Assembly: GCF_041075285.1 (NCBI RefSeq)
Contig: NZ_CP163512.1
Span: 3,472,001-3,536,000 of the forward strand
Direction: 5' to 3'
From: Providencia rettgeri
GTDB taxonomy: Bacteria > Pseudomonadota > Gammaproteobacteria > Enterobacterales > Enterobacteriaceae
Length of the DNA stretch: 64,000 bases
The notes beneath the pieces were generated by a model. That model did not search any database, had not been told where the DNA came from, and saw nothing but the letters and a program-made list of their open reading frames with translations. This document shows, piece by piece, positions 35,523 through 45,644 of the stretch. The position numbers and the translations under genes are program-made. Numbering within the stretch: position 1 is the first letter of the stretch; the number at the start of each line of letters is the position of its first letter.

Positions 35523-35990
35523 CTATTGAACCTCTGAGTTCTGCGCTTGTTCGCCTTGTTGCTGCTGTAAGTAGTTCATGAACAGAGCATCAAAGTTAAC
35601 TGGCGCTAAATTCAATTGTGGGAATGTACCGCGGCCCACTAAACTCGTAATTGCTTCACGCGCATAAGGGAACAGAATGTTCGGGCAGTATGCACCTAAG
35701 CAATGTGCCATTTGTGTGCCATCGATCCCTTCGATAGAGAAAACACCTGCTTGTTGAACTTCACACAGGAATGCAGTCTCTTCACCTAAGGTGGCCGTCG
35801 TCGTCACACGTAAAACAACCTCATAAACGCCTTCTGACAGCTGGCTTGAAGAGGTGTCTAAGTCTAATTTAATCTCTGGCTGCCACTCTTGTTGAAAGAT
35901 GTGTGGTGCGTTCGGTGCTTCAAAAGAAACGTCTTTTGCGTAGATGCGTTGAATTTGAAAGACCATTTCTGAGTTGTTTTGTTCTGACAT
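35523..35990 (-). CDS. secB: Protein-export chaperone SecB
   Basis: Tetrameric chaperone holding preproteins unfolded for SecA. 155 residues; [35 protein letters not shown] and the conserved [20 protein letters not shown] are present, with the variable polar tail. Upstream (on the minus strand) lie the ERIC-like array and yibN. grxC, which separates yibN and secB in E. coli, is absent. Confidence 0.97.
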   Translation of the reverse strand: MSEQNNSEMVFQIQRIYAKDVSFEAPNAPHIFQQEWQPEIKLDLDTSSSQLSEGVYEVVLRVTTTATLGEETAFLCEVQQAGVFSIEGIDGTQMAHCLGAYCPNILFPYAREAITSLVGRGTFPQLNLAPVNFDALFMNYLQQQQGEQAQNSEVQ

Positions 35991-36020
35991 GTTTATGTAC
36001 CTTTAACTTCCATATGAATT

Positions 36021-36552
36021 TTCCCTGTTATTCTTTGAGCTACAGGGGTGTTCGCTGCGTTGCGCTACCCAAGTCACATACTGATGTATGCTCCTTGGAT
36101 ATCTTAACTTGCTGCCTACCTGTAGCCCAAATAATTTAAGGGAAACCCTATTATTCTTCGAACTACAGAGCTGTTCGCTGCGTTGCGCTACCCAAGTCAC
36201 ATACTGATGTATGCTCCTTGGATATCTTAACTTGCTGCCTACCTGTAGCCCAAATAATTTAAGGGAAACCCTATTATTCTTCGAACTACAGAGCTGTTCG
36301 CTGCGTTGCGCTACCCAAGTCACATACTGATGTATGCTCCTTGGATATCTTAACTTGCTGCCTACCTGTAGCCCAAATAATTTAAGGGAAACCCTATTAT
36401 TCTTCGAACTACAGAGCTGTTCGCTGCGTTGCGCTACCCAAGTCACATACTGATGTATGCTCCTTGGATATCTTAACTTGCTGCCTACCTGTAGCCCAAA
36501 TAATTTAAGGGAAACCCTATTATTCTTCGAACTACAGAGCTGTTCGCTGCTT
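36021..36552. repeat. Tandem array of a 123-bp ERIC-like element (four copies plus a part)
   Basis: TTCGCTGCG recurs at 36051, 36174, 36297, 36420 and 36543, a constant 123-base period, and the intervening text is identical by eye except at the outer edges. Each unit carries the ERIC/IRU-type core: ACCCAAGTCACATACTGATG, TATGCTCCTTGG, then ACTTGCTGCCTACCTG and AAATAATTTA. In ERIC the equivalents are CCCAGTCACTTACTTATGTAAGCTCC and CTTGCCGCCTACCTG. The array lies between yibN and secB, both on the minus strand. As 123 is 41 codons, it produces a spurious 41-residue repeat in a frame at 36003-36446. Confidence 0.88.
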
Positions 36553-36556
36553 TAAT

Positions 36557-36591
36557 GCAACCCAAGCCAATAATGTTTATGACTTGGGTGC
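36557..36591. terminator. Hairpin between yibN and the ERIC-like array
   Basis: CCCAAG (36561-36566) pairs with CTTGGG (36583-36588), extended imperfectly by GCAA/GTGC, with a 16-base loop and no T-run. May attenuate transcription leaving yibN; a weak call. Confidence 0.35.
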
Positions 36592-36608
36592 AATAATATG
36601 CCGGATAA

Positions 36609-37046
36609 TTACTTCTTACCACGAGCTAGAGGAAGGTTTTCACCTGCCCAGCCAGCAATCCCTTCTTTCAGGACAAAGACTTTTTCAAAACCGTGCTGCA
36701 CTAAGTGCTCAGCGGGTTTGTTTGATTCCATGCCACTTGCAGAAACGACAATCACCGGTTTCTGTTTGTGTTTTTCCAGTTCACCTAAATTATTATCTTT
36801 AATTTCAGACGGTGTTAAGTTAATAGAATCAATGATATGGCCTTTACGGAAATCGTCACGAGAACGCAGATCCACAATGACCGCCTCTTCTTTATTAATC
36901 AGTGTAATCGCTTGTGCACGAGCAATCACTTTCGTTTTAGAAAAGAGGCTTTTAAAGGTCATAACGACCACAGCAACTAATAGCGCTATCCACACCAGAC
37001 TCAATAACATGTTCCGGCTTACAAATTGCATGATTTCTTGGATCAT
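36609..37046 (-). CDS. yibN: YibN, membrane-anchored rhodanese-like protein
   Basis: 145 residues from ATG 37046 (family start [11 protein letters not shown]; a TTG three codons upstream is possible but too close to GGGAG). One membrane helix ([19 protein letters not shown]) is followed by a rhodanese domain: [44 protein letters not shown]. The active-site loop reads VSASGMES, with no catalytic cysteine, as in E. coli YibN, so sulfur transfer is unlikely. Upstream of secB on the same strand. Confidence 0.92.
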   Translation of the reverse strand: MIQEIMQFVSRNMLLSLVWIALLVAVVVMTFKSLFSKTKVIARAQAITLINKEEAVIVDLRSRDDFRKGHIIDSINLTPSEIKDNNLGELEKHKQKPVIVVSASGMESNKPAEHLVQHGFEKVFVLKEGIAGWAGENLPLARGKK

Positions 37047-37481
37047 GGGGGGCAATCACTCCCGTTAGTTAAAAACAAATATCAAAGGGTTCAGAGTATA
37101 CCTGTGTGTTGAGCTAATTACAGCCAATTCGCGCAAACTACCGTGTTTTTTTTGCAGTAAAGCACGCAAAATTAATACCATTTTACTGAAAAAGAAAATT
37201 CCTTTCTCGAAGCTGTACGCAAATATTTTAACACAAACAGGGCTAAACGGGGCTAACCTGTAGATTAAATAGGCGCTCAGTAATAAAAAACGGTTCAAAA
37301 CTAGCTATACAAAATAAATCAGTGATAATAAAACTATATTATTTGACTTAATTAGCATTCATTGCAGGGCAAAAATCCGAATTTGTAAATGTTTTCAATA
37401 CTATTTGTTAGAGAGTGCTGGAAACCGTCACTTGCAGATGAAATAATCAGTTATTGCATTTAATTGAGGTGATCTATCACA
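37047..37481. other. Intergenic region between yibN and envC
   Basis: About 435 bases carrying the divergent promoters of yibN and envC. No gene supported; gpmI, which lies here in E. coli, is absent without remnants that I can see. Confidence 0.6.
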
Positions 37482-38774
37482 ATGGCCAATACACAATATC
37501 GAATGAAAGTGCCCTTTATTCGTCAGGCTATTACATCCGCCCTACTTAGTTTAGGGCTGCTTGCCATCGCCCCTACGCACACCGCGCTTGCAAACCAGAT
37601 CACTGAAAATAAAGGGCAATTACACGACTTACTCAAAAGTATTGCTGAAAAAGAAAAAAGCGTTAAAGAGCAACAAGCCAAACGCTCAAATTTACTTGAG
37701 CAGCTTAAACAGCAAGAACAAAGCATTTCGGCTGCGGGGCGCAGCTTGCACGAAACTCAAAATCAATTAAAACAATTAGAAAAAGAAATTACCTCGTTAA
37801 ATAGTCATATCAAACAGCTACAAAGTAAGAAACAACAACAAGAAAAATTACTCGCAGATCAACTTGATGCCGCTTTTCGTTTAGGTAAACACCAAGGGTT
37901 AACATTGATGTTTAAAGGAGAAGAAGGTCAGCGGGAAGAGCGAATTTTGGCTTACTATAGCTATTTAAATCAAGCCCGTGAAAAAACCATTGTTGCATTG
38001 GAAGAAACCACCAAAACGCTGCAACAACAAAAACAATTAGAGCAGAAAAAACAAGCTGAACAGAAAAGTACCCTGACTCGCCAGCAGCAAGAGAAACGTA
38101 AATTAGACAATATTCAAGCTTCACGACAAAAAACACTGGCCGCCCTCGAAAGTACGTTAAAAGAGGATCAAAAAAACCTTGCCGTTTTAAAACAAAACGA
38201 AGCGAGATTGCGTGACAAAATTGCTCGTGCAGAACGTGAGGCCAAAGCCAGAGCAGAACGCGAAGCCAAAGAAGCAGCACGAATTCGTGCTCAAGTTGCT
38301 GAAAAAGAACGCCAAGCAAAACAGAAAGGTTCAACTTATAAGCCATCTGAAAGTGAGCGATCACTTATGTCCCGAACCGGTGGTTTAGGCCGCCCGGCAG
38401 GTCAAGCCATGTGGCCCGTTCGAGGTCCACTGCTGCACAATTATGGCGATGTTATTTCCAGCGAGCTACGTTGGAAAGGTATGGTGATCGCGGCAAATGA
38501 AGGCACCCAAGTCAAAGCCATTGCAGATGGACGTGTTTTGCTTGCAGACTGGTTACAAGGCTATGGGCTGGTTGTTGTAGTTGAACACGGTAAAGGCGAT
38601 ATGAGCCTGTATGGCTATAACCAAAGTGCCTTAGTCAATGTAGGCCAAGAAGTTCGTGCGGGCCAACCAATTGCGCTAGTCGGTAGCAGTGGTGGTCAAG
38701 AACGCCCCGCCTTGTACTTTGAGATCCGCAGACAAGGCAAAACCGTTAACCCTCGCCCATGGTTAGGAAGATAA
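37482..38774 (+). CDS. envC: EnvC, murein hydrolase activator
   Basis: Periplasmic septal factor that, held by FtsEX, activates amidases AmiA/AmiB during division. 430 residues. Signal peptide ending APTHTALA; long coiled coil (about 40-290, rich in K, E and Q); C-terminal LytM/M23 domain from about 310 (AMWPVRGPLLHNYGDVIS; VVVVEHGKGDMSLYGYNQSA). The zinc ligands of active M23 enzymes are replaced (LYGYNQ where HxH is expected), as in EnvC, an activator without own activity. A methionine at about residue 8 is an alternative start. Confidence 0.95.
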   Translation: MANTQYRMKVPFIRQAITSALLSLGLLAIAPTHTALANQITENKGQLHDLLKSIAEKEKSVKEQQAKRSNLLEQLKQQEQSISAAGRSLHETQNQLKQLEKEITSLNSHIKQLQSKKQQQEKLLADQLDAAFRLGKHQGLTLMFKGEEGQREERILAYYSYLNQAREKTIVALEETTKTLQQQKQLEQKKQAEQKSTLTRQQQEKRKLDNIQASRQKTLAALESTLKEDQKNLAVLKQNEARLRDKIARAEREAKARAEREAKEAARIRAQVAEKERQAKQKGSTYKPSESERSLMSRTGGLGRPAGQAMWPVRGPLLHNYGDVISSELRWKGMVIAANEGTQVKAIADGRVLLADWLQGYGLVVVVEHGKGDMSLYGYNQSALVNVGQEVRAGQPIALVGSSGGQERPALYFEIRRQGKTVNPRPWLGR

Positions 38775-38811
38775 CCCCGTAAACTTAACATCAAACGATT
38801 AGGATGACATT

Positions 38812-39828
38812 ATGTTAAAGCGCTTGCCCTTTAGACTATTCATTAGTTTACCTCTGTTACTGATGAGTCTACAGGTGAGCGCAGCAAAGCTGGCGATAGT
38901 GATTGATGATTTTGGCTATCGCGCTAAAGAAGACAACCAAATTTTAGCCCTTTCTCCCGCAATCACTATAGCGATATTACCGAGCTCTCCCCATGGCCGT
39001 GAAATCGCAGAAAAAGCTTATCAGCAGGGGCGTGATATCCTGATCCACATGCCGATGAAGCCGTTAAGTAAACAACCTTTAGAAAAGGACACATTAACAC
39101 CATCCATGAGCACGGCAGAAGTTGACCGTATAATCAAAAATGCGATTGCTCGAGTGCCTCATGCAAAAGGGATGAATAATCATATGGGGAGCGAAATGAC
39201 CTCCAGCTTGTCTGGCATGCGTAATGTGATGCAGAGCCTAGCGCAATCGAATTTATTTTTCCTTGATAGTGTCACTATCGGCAATACACAGGCAGGGAAT
39301 GCTGCGAAAGAATTTGGCGTGCCAACATTACGCCGCCATATTTTTATTGATAATCACCAATCAGAAGAAGAAACTCGTATCCAGCTCAATAAAGCCGTAG
39401 CGTATGCACGTAAACACGGTAGTGCGGTCGCCATTGGTCATCCACACCCCTCCACCGTCCGAGCTTTACAAAAATACTTGCCCCAACTGCCTAGTGATAT
39501 TGAGCTCGTTGCCGTGAGCACATTAGTCAATCCACAAGACGCAGCAAAACAACCAGCGAAATCACTCAGAATGCTGTCTGAAGAGGCGCAGAAAAAAACG
39601 GCTCAAGCTAAAGTAGAGTACTCGAACGATGGGCAACCCCAAACATCCGAACCAATTGACGCTATCGAGAATAAACCCGAAGATAAAGCTGTTGTTGAGC
39701 CGTTAGGTATGTGTGAGGTCGACGTACCAGAAGCGAAACGGCAAGGCATCGAATTGATGATGTTTATCGTCGAAAATATATACCAAGACAAAACATTACA
39801 ACCGCTGCTTTTAGAAAAAAAACAATAA
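38812..39828 (+). CDS. yibQ: Divergent polysaccharide deacetylase family protein (YibQ)
   Basis: Periplasmic protein with a polysaccharide-deacetylase-like fold and unknown substrate. 338 residues: signal peptide (LFISLPLLLMSLQVSAA), then KLAIVIDDFGYRAKE with the paired aspartates, DILIHMPMKPLSK, the conserved KGMNNHMGSEMTS, and AIGHPHPSTVRAL. Metal-binding residues are kept. A variable low-complexity C-terminus (about 245-300) precedes a conserved-looking cysteine. AGGATGA precedes the ATG; 37 bases after envC, same operon as in E. coli. Confidence 0.93.
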   Translation: MLKRLPFRLFISLPLLLMSLQVSAAKLAIVIDDFGYRAKEDNQILALSPAITIAILPSSPHGREIAEKAYQQGRDILIHMPMKPLSKQPLEKDTLTPSMSTAEVDRIIKNAIARVPHAKGMNNHMGSEMTSSLSGMRNVMQSLAQSNLFFLDSVTIGNTQAGNAAKEFGVPTLRRHIFIDNHQSEEETRIQLNKAVAYARKHGSAVAIGHPHPSTVRALQKYLPQLPSDIELVAVSTLVNPQDAAKQPAKSLRMLSEEAQKKTAQAKVEYSNDGQPQTSEPIDAIENKPEDKAVVEPLGMCEVDVPEAKRQGIELMMFIVENIYQDKTLQPLLLEKKQ

Positions 39829-39870
39829 AAAACTATGCTCGTTAATACAGAGCACTAGATAGCGAGTTGC

Positions 39871-39900
39871 CCCCTTCTGAAGATACCCTCTCAGAAGGGG
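39871..39900. terminator. Hairpin between convergent yibQ and tdh
   Basis: Perfect 10-bp stem (CCCCTTCTGA / TCAGAAGGGG) with a 10-base loop; no clear T-run on either side. Likely an end-of-transcript hairpin for both genes. Confidence 0.6.
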
Positions 39901-39912
39901 ATGATTAGTCCA

Positions 39913-40938
39913 TTAATCCCAGTTTAAAATGACTTTTCCTGCTTGGCCTGACCGCATGACATCAAAGCCTTTTTGGAAGTCATCAATGGAAAATTGGTGG
40001 GTAATGATAGGGGATAAATCTAACCCTGATTGGATTAACGTTGCCATTTTGTACCAAGTTTCAAACATCTCGCGACCATAGATGCCTTTAATAAACAACC
40101 CCTTAAATATTACTTGGCTCCAATCTGTCGCCATTGAGGCAGGCGGGATCCCTAATAGCGCAATGCGCCCACCGTGGTTCATGGTATCTAACATGGTTTG
40201 AAAAGCGGCAGGTGCCCCTGACACTTCTAACGCCACATCAAAGCCTTCTTTCATGCCTAGCTCGTTCATTACCTCTTTTAGGTTTTCACGGCTAACATTT
40301 ACTGCCCGTGAAACACCCATTTTTTTCGCTAATTCAAGGCGATAGTCATTCACATCAGTAATAACAACATGGCGAGCCCCCACATGGCGACATACCGCTG
40401 CTGCCATAATCCCAATTGGCCCTGCACCTGAAACCAACACATCCTCACCCACGAGATCAAAAGAAAGTGCAGTGTGTACGGCGTTACCAAAGGGGTCAAA
40501 AATAGCTGCAATTTCATCTGGGATATTGTCTGGGATCTTAAATGCGTTGAAAGCGGGGATCACCAAATATTCGGCAAAACACCCTGCGCGGTTGACTCCC
40601 ACACCTATCGTGTTGCGACAAAGGTGGGTACGACCACCACGGCAATTACGGCAGTGACCACAGGTAATATGCCCTTCCCCTGACACTCGGTCACCAATAT
40701 TAAAACCTTTAACTTCCTGCCCAATCGCAACAATTTCCCCTATATACTCATGACCGACAACCATCGGGACAGGAATAGTTTTTTGCGACCATTCATCCCA
40801 GTTATAGATATGTACATCCGTACCACAAATAGCGGTTTTACGAATTTTGATCATCACATCATTGTGTCCGAGTTCCGGTTTCGGAACGTCCGTCATCCAT
40901 ATACCTGGTTCAGCTTTCAGTTTGGACAGTGCTTTCAT
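39913..40938 (-). CDS. tdh: L-threonine 3-dehydrogenase Tdh
   Basis: Zinc-dependent enzyme oxidising threonine to 2-amino-3-ketobutyrate, the substrate of Kbl. 341 residues as in E. coli. Catalytic zinc region [15 protein letters not shown] and GHEYIGEIV, structural zinc cysteines [14 protein letters not shown], and Rossmann [13 protein letters not shown]. Follows kbl on the same strand but with an unusually long 256-base gap containing an inverted repeat. Confidence 0.97.
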   Translation of the reverse strand: MKALSKLKAEPGIWMTDVPKPELGHNDVMIKIRKTAICGTDVHIYNWDEWSQKTIPVPMVVGHEYIGEIVAIGQEVKGFNIGDRVSGEGHITCGHCRNCRGGRTHLCRNTIGVGVNRAGCFAEYLVIPAFNAFKIPDNIPDEIAAIFDPFGNAVHTALSFDLVGEDVLVSGAGPIGIMAAAVCRHVGARHVVITDVNDYRLELAKKMGVSRAVNVSRENLKEVMNELGMKEGFDVALEVSGAPAAFQTMLDTMNHGGRIALLGIPPASMATDWSQVIFKGLFIKGIYGREMFETWYKMATLIQSGLDLSPIITHQFSIDDFQKGFDVMRSGQAGKVILNWD

Positions 40939-41093
40939 AAAAGACCTTTTATTTGATTATATTGAAGGGATGTTGACCTTTGCTGATGATTTTCACTGCT
41001 TAAATTGAGGCAAAAAATGGCATTGGTTATTTTTAGAGCCTTTGCTTTGAAGCACTAAACAATTTTAGTGCCACCGCAAAATAGCCCTTCGGG

Positions 41094-41186
41094 TTCGATT
41101 AAGCGTATTTTTCTACGTTGAAAGCCCCTTGCCAAGATTACTCGACAGCAGGGCTCTCCCTTTGCGAAAAACACGCTTAACTCGAA
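41094..41186. repeat. Long imperfect inverted repeat between kbl and tdh
   Basis: The arms TTCGATTAAGCGTATTTTTC (41094-41113) and GAAAAACACGCTTAACTCGAA (41166-41186) are near-perfect reverse complements (one extra base and one or two mismatches). About 50 bases separate them, with a further possible pairing AGCCCCTTGC / GCAGGGCT inside. It could be a small palindromic mobile repeat or a processing/attenuation structure in the kbl-tdh transcript. Confidence 0.6.
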
Positions 41187-41194
41187 TAAAGCCA

Positions 41195-42394
41195 TTAACA
41201 GCCAATAACCCCTAATTTTTTACCAATACGGGTGAATGCATCAACAGCGTGTAAAATATCCTCTTCACTATGTGCCGCAGACATTTGCGTGCGAATACGC
41301 GCCTGCCCTTGGGGAACCACTGGGTAGAAAAAGCCAGTGACATAAATGCCTTCGTCAAGTAGCGCTTTGGCAAAAGTTTGCGCAAGCTTTGCATCCCCTA
41401 GCATGACAGGGATGATGGCGTGATCAGCACCAGCCAGACTGAAGCCTGCGGCGGTCATTTTCTCTCTAAATAACACTGCGTTACGCCATAATTTTTCGCG
41501 CAAAGCTTGCCCTTCACTCATCATATCAATCACTTTGATGGAAGCGGCAACAATGGCGGGAGCAAGGGAGTTAGAGAATAAATAGGGACGAGAGCGCTGG
41601 CGTAACCACTCAACCACCTCTTTTTTGGCTGCGGTATAACCACCCGAAGCCCCTCCTAGCGCTTTACCTAATGTGCCCGTGATAATATCGACGCGCCCCA
41701 TGACATTACAGTATTCGTGGCTACCGCGACCATTTTCTCCCACAAAACCCACCGCATGGGAATCATCAACCATCACTAACGCTTGGTATTCATCCGCGAG
41801 ATCACAGATAGATTGTAAGTCGGCAATCACGCCATCCATAGAAAAAACGCCATCTGTAGCAATAAGAATATGACGAGCCCCCGCTGCTTTGGCTTCTTCT
41901 AAGCGTTCTTTTAGCTCCACCATATTGTTATTACTGTAACGGTAGCGCTTGGCTTTACTTAGCCGCACACCATCAATAATTGAAGCATGATTTAATGCAT
42001 CGGAAATAATGGCATCTTCCGGTCCTAATAAGGTTTCAAATAGACCGCCGTTCGCGTCAAAACAAGATGAATATAAGATAGCATCTTCCATCCCTAGAAA
42101 TGTGGCTAGCTTATTTTCCAATACCTTATGGCTATCTTGTGTTCCACAAATAAACCGCACTGAAGCCATCCCAAAACCGTGGCTATCCATTCCCTGCTTT
42201 GCCGCGTCAATTAGCGCCGGATGATTTGCTAACCCAAGGTAGTTATTGGCACAAAAGTTAATGACGCGCTTACCACCTGTAATTTCGATGTCTGCATCTT
42301 GAGAGCTTGTGATAATGCGTTCGTGCTTAAATAACCCGTCAGCGTCAATCTGGGTGAGTTGTTCACGGATTTGCTGATAAAATCTGTCTGACAT
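41195..42394 (-). CDS. kbl: 2-amino-3-ketobutyrate coenzyme A ligase Kbl
   Basis: PLP enzyme cleaving 2-amino-3-ketobutyrate with CoA to glycine and acetyl-CoA. 399 residues (E. coli 398). [15 protein letters not shown], the cofactor-binding [17 protein letters not shown] and the PLP lysine in [15 protein letters not shown] are intact. Works with Tdh in threonine degradation; in E. coli this operon is Lrp-controlled. Confidence 0.97.
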   Translation of the reverse strand: MSDRFYQQIREQLTQIDADGLFKHERIITSSQDADIEITGGKRVINFCANNYLGLANHPALIDAAKQGMDSHGFGMASVRFICGTQDSHKVLENKLATFLGMEDAILYSSCFDANGGLFETLLGPEDAIISDALNHASIIDGVRLSKAKRYRYSNNNMVELKERLEEAKAAGARHILIATDGVFSMDGVIADLQSICDLADEYQALVMVDDSHAVGFVGENGRGSHEYCNVMGRVDIITGTLGKALGGASGGYTAAKKEVVEWLRQRSRPYLFSNSLAPAIVAASIKVIDMMSEGQALREKLWRNAVLFREKMTAAGFSLAGADHAIIPVMLGDAKLAQTFAKALLDEGIYVTGFFYPVVPQGQARIRTQMSAAHSEEDILHAVDAFTRIGKKLGVIGC

Positions 42395-42625
42395 GCTGTA
42401 ATTCCTATCGAGTGGCTATTCATAGAGTTTAATAATAGTCTCTAGAAGTGACGATATTCTCAGCACAAAAAAGTTAAGTTTGCTGGCAAGATCACGATAA
42501 TTGTCTTGCGCGAATTCCTCTGCTTAGTTCAATTCTCTGCTATCAATACTACCGTCTCGCCAAAGAGATGTTATTATAGTCACCAATGATTTTTCTATTT
42601 TACTAACCCATTTGAGGTATACCCC

Positions 42626-43564
42626 ATGATCATAGTCACTGGCGGAGCTGGTTTTATCGGCAGCAATATCGTTAAAGCCCTAAACGCAATGGGCCGCACA
42701 GATATCCTAGTCGTGGACAATCTGAAAGATGGCACTAAATTTGCCAACCTGGTTGACCTTGATATTGCGGATTACGCGGATAAAGAAGATTTTCTTGTTA
42801 GCATTCTTTCTGGCGATGACTTTGGTGATGTCGATGCCGTATTCCATGAAGGTGCATGTTCATCCACAACTGAGTGGGATGGCAAATATATGATGGATAA
42901 TAACTATCAGTATTCTAAAGAGTTATTACACTACTGTTTAGAGCGCGAAATTCCATTCTTATACGCCTCTTCCGCGGCAACTTATGGCGGTCGTAGCGAT
43001 AACTTTATTGAAGAACGGGAGTTCGAAAAACCATTAAATGTTTATGGTTACTCTAAATTCCAATTTGACCAATATGTCCGTGAAATTCTACCTGAAGCCG
43101 AATCACAAATTTGTGGTTTCCGCTATTTCAACGTTTATGGTCCAAATGAAGAACATAAAGGCAGTATGGCGAGCGTGGCCTATCATTTAAATAAGCAAAT
43201 TAATGAGGGGCAAAACCCGAAATTGTTTGAAGGCAGTGATACATTCCGCCGTGACTTTATTTATGTTGGTGATGTTGCTGCGGTTAATTTATGGTTCTGG
43301 GAACATAACGTTTCGGGTATTTTCAACTGTGGGACTGGACGGGCAGAATCCTTCCAAGCGGTTGCCGATGCCGTGACTGATTTTCACAAAGATAAAAATG
43401 TGGCTATCGAATACATTGAATTCCCTGAAAAATTAAAAGGTCGCTACCAAAGCTTTACACAAGCTGACCTCACCAAATTACGTGCTGCTGGCTATACTGC
43501 CCCATTTAAAACGGTTGCAGAAGGTGTCACTGAATACATGCAATGGCTCAATAAAGACGCGTAA
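42626..43564 (+). CDS. hldD: ADP-L-glycero-D-manno-heptose-6-epimerase HldD
   Basis: Makes ADP-L,D-heptose for the LPS inner core. 312 residues. NAD/NADP fold [15 protein letters not shown] [36 protein letters not shown]; catalytic Y-x3-K in [23 protein letters not shown]. Starts the hldD-waaF-waaC operon and is divergent from kbl. Confidence 0.97.
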   Translation: MIIVTGGAGFIGSNIVKALNAMGRTDILVVDNLKDGTKFANLVDLDIADYADKEDFLVSILSGDDFGDVDAVFHEGACSSTTEWDGKYMMDNNYQYSKELLHYCLEREIPFLYASSAATYGGRSDNFIEEREFEKPLNVYGYSKFQFDQYVREILPEAESQICGFRYFNVYGPNEEHKGSMASVAYHLNKQINEGQNPKLFEGSDTFRRDFIYVGDVAAVNLWFWEHNVSGIFNCGTGRAESFQAVADAVTDFHKDKNVAIEYIEFPEKLKGRYQSFTQADLTKLRAAGYTAPFKTVAEGVTEYMQWLNKDA

Positions 43565-43573
43565 TTGGTATTT

Positions 43574-44620
43574 ATGAAAATATTGGTGATTGGCCCCTCA
43601 TGGGTGGGGGATATGATGATGTCACAGAGCCTTTATCGCACAATAAAGGCGCTGCATCCTCATGCGCAAATTGATGTAATGGCACCACAGTGGTGCCGCC
43701 CTTTGCTCGCAAAAATGCCAGAAGTTAATCAAGCTATCCCCATGCCTTTAGGCCATGGAGCCCTTGAAATCGGTGAACGTCGTCGATTAGGGATAAGTTT
43801 GCGGGAAAATGGGTACGATCAGGCGATTGTTTTACCTAATTCGTTCAAATCTGCACTTGTTCCGTTTTTTGCAAACATAGGCAAGAGAACGGGCTGGCGC
43901 GGGGAAATGCGTTATGGGTTACTCAATGATATTCGCCCTTTAAATAAAGACGCGTTTCCATTAATGGTACAACGTTATGTTGCGCTTGCTTATGATAAGC
44001 AAGCTATTCAATCTGCTAACGATATCCCATCACCAATATTAAAACCTAAACTTGTCACTGTTGCACAAGAGGTCAGTGAAACACGGCAAATTTTTGGCCT
44101 TGATGACTCTCGCCCGATTATTGGTTTTTGCCCCGGTGCCGAGTTTGGTCCCGCTAAACGCTGGCCACACTACCATTATGCGGCACTCGCTGAGGTGTTG
44201 ATCAGCTTAAAAGGCTATCGCGTTTTACTGTTTGGTTCGCAAAAAGACCATCCTGCGGGGGAAGAGATTCGCCAAAGTTTAACCGATGACGCCAAAGCAT
44301 ATTGCCATAATTTTGCAGGGGAAACTTCACTAGAACAAGCCGTTAACTTGATTGACGCCTGCCATGCTGTTGTCAGTAACGACTCAGGGCTGATGCATGT
44401 TGCGGCTGCATTAGATAAACCGTTGGTGGCACTTTATGGCCCAAGTAGCCCAGATTTCACGCCACCGTTATCTGATAAAGCAGAAGTGATCCGCTTAATT
44501 GAGGGGTATCATAAAGTCCGTAAAGGGGATGGCGAAAGTGGTTACCACCAAAGTCTGATCGATATCCAACCTAAAATGGTTTTAGACGCATTAGCACGTT
44601 TAAATATAGGTATTGAATAA
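43574..44620 (+). CDS. waaF: ADP-heptose:LPS heptosyltransferase II WaaF
   Basis: GT9 enzyme adding the second heptose. 348 residues from ATG 43574 (KILVIGPSWVGDMMMSQSLY); an in-frame TTG three codons earlier is less likely. Donor-site FCPGAEFGPAKRWP and ACHAVVSNDSGLMHVAAAL are characteristic. Nine bases after hldD; its stop overlaps the waaC start (TAATG). Confidence 0.96.
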   Translation: MKILVIGPSWVGDMMMSQSLYRTIKALHPHAQIDVMAPQWCRPLLAKMPEVNQAIPMPLGHGALEIGERRRLGISLRENGYDQAIVLPNSFKSALVPFFANIGKRTGWRGEMRYGLLNDIRPLNKDAFPLMVQRYVALAYDKQAIQSANDIPSPILKPKLVTVAQEVSETRQIFGLDDSRPIIGFCPGAEFGPAKRWPHYHYAALAEVLISLKGYRVLLFGSQKDHPAGEEIRQSLTDDAKAYCHNFAGETSLEQAVNLIDACHAVVSNDSGLMHVAAALDKPLVALYGPSSPDFTPPLSDKAEVIRLIEGYHKVRKGDGESGYHQSLIDIQPKMVLDALARLNIGIE

Positions 44621-45582
44621 TGCGAGTATTATTAGTCAAAACATCCTCAATGGGCGATGTTTTACATTCTTTACCTGCATTAACCGATGCTCAGCAGGCT
44701 ATCCCCGGTATCCAATTTGATTGGGTGGTTGAAGAAGGCTTTGCGCAAATCCCCACATGGCATAGTTCGGTCAACCAAGTGATCCCTGTTGCTATCCGTC
44801 GTTGGCGGAAAAACTGGTTTTCTGCGCCGATCAGAGCCGAACGTGCGGCATTTCGCGAAAAGTTGCAAGCAACCCACTATGATGCAATTATCGATGCTCA
44901 AGGGTTACTAAAAAGCGCTTTTCTCGTGACTCGTTTGGCTCACGGCGATAAACATGGTTACGATCGCCATAGTATTCGCGAGCCGCTAGCCAGTTTTTTC
45001 TACGATCACCGTTATTCAATTAGCAAGCAGCAGCATGCCGTTGAACGCATTCGCCAGTTATTTGCCAAAAGCCTTGGTTATACCTGCCCGACACAGCAAG
45101 GGGATTACGCCATTGCGCAGCATTTCTTGCAACCATCGGTCAATCATGAACCCCCTTATGTGGTTTTTCTGCATTCAACTACCCGTGATGATAAACACTG
45201 GCCGGAAGAAAATTGGCGCAAGTTAATTGCGTTAATGGCTGAGAGTGGTGTAAAAATTAAGCTACCTTGGGGCGCACCACACGAGGAACAACGTGCAAAA
45301 CGACTAGCAAATGGGTTTGATTTTGTTGAGGTATTACCAAAACTGACTCTTGCCGAGGTCGCACAGCAAATTGCCAATGCCAAAGCGGTTGTTTCTGTTG
45401 ATACTGGGCTTAGCCACTTAACTGCGGCATTGGATAAACCTAATTTTACGCTATTTGGCCCTACCGATCCGGGGTTGATTGGGGGCTATGGGCGGGAACA
45501 GCATGCTATTAAGTCTGTGGATAAGCTAATGATGTCAATTGAACCTTTAGAGATCTTCAAGAGCATTAATATGATACTTTAG
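44620..45582 (+). CDS. waaC: LPS heptosyltransferase I WaaC
   Basis: GT9 enzyme adding the first heptose to Kdo. 320 residues. N-terminus RVLLVKTSSMGDVLHSLPAL with the catalytic aspartate, FLHSTTRDDKHWPEENW, and AVVSVDTGLSHLTAAL. Coupled to waaF by a one-base overlap. Confidence 0.96.
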   Translation: MRVLLVKTSSMGDVLHSLPALTDAQQAIPGIQFDWVVEEGFAQIPTWHSSVNQVIPVAIRRWRKNWFSAPIRAERAAFREKLQATHYDAIIDAQGLLKSAFLVTRLAHGDKHGYDRHSIREPLASFFYDHRYSISKQQHAVERIRQLFAKSLGYTCPTQQGDYAIAQHFLQPSVNHEPPYVVFLHSTTRDDKHWPEENWRKLIALMAESGVKIKLPWGAPHEEQRAKRLANGFDFVEVLPKLTLAEVAQQIANAKAVVSVDTGLSHLTAALDKPNFTLFGPTDPGLIGGYGREQHAIKSVDKLMMSIEPLEIFKSINMIL

Positions 45583-45644
45583 TACTATATCTTACTATGT
45601 ATCATTGTGTAGCCACATAACCATACCTTATTAACTAAAATACT

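Noticed and set aside
36003..36446. Open frame encoding a 41-residue repeat three times on the minus strand
   Set aside because: It is the ERIC-like array read as protein; 123 is divisible by three, so the frame stays open. No ribosome site and no independent support.
36021..36552. Tandem repeat considered as a CRISPR array
   Set aside because: Units are 123 bases, directly abutting and identical throughout, with no unique spacers and no cas genes.
37065..37298. 77-aa minus-strand frame between yibN and envC
   Set aside because: No ribosome site and composition of intergenic AT-rich DNA; overlaps the promoter region.
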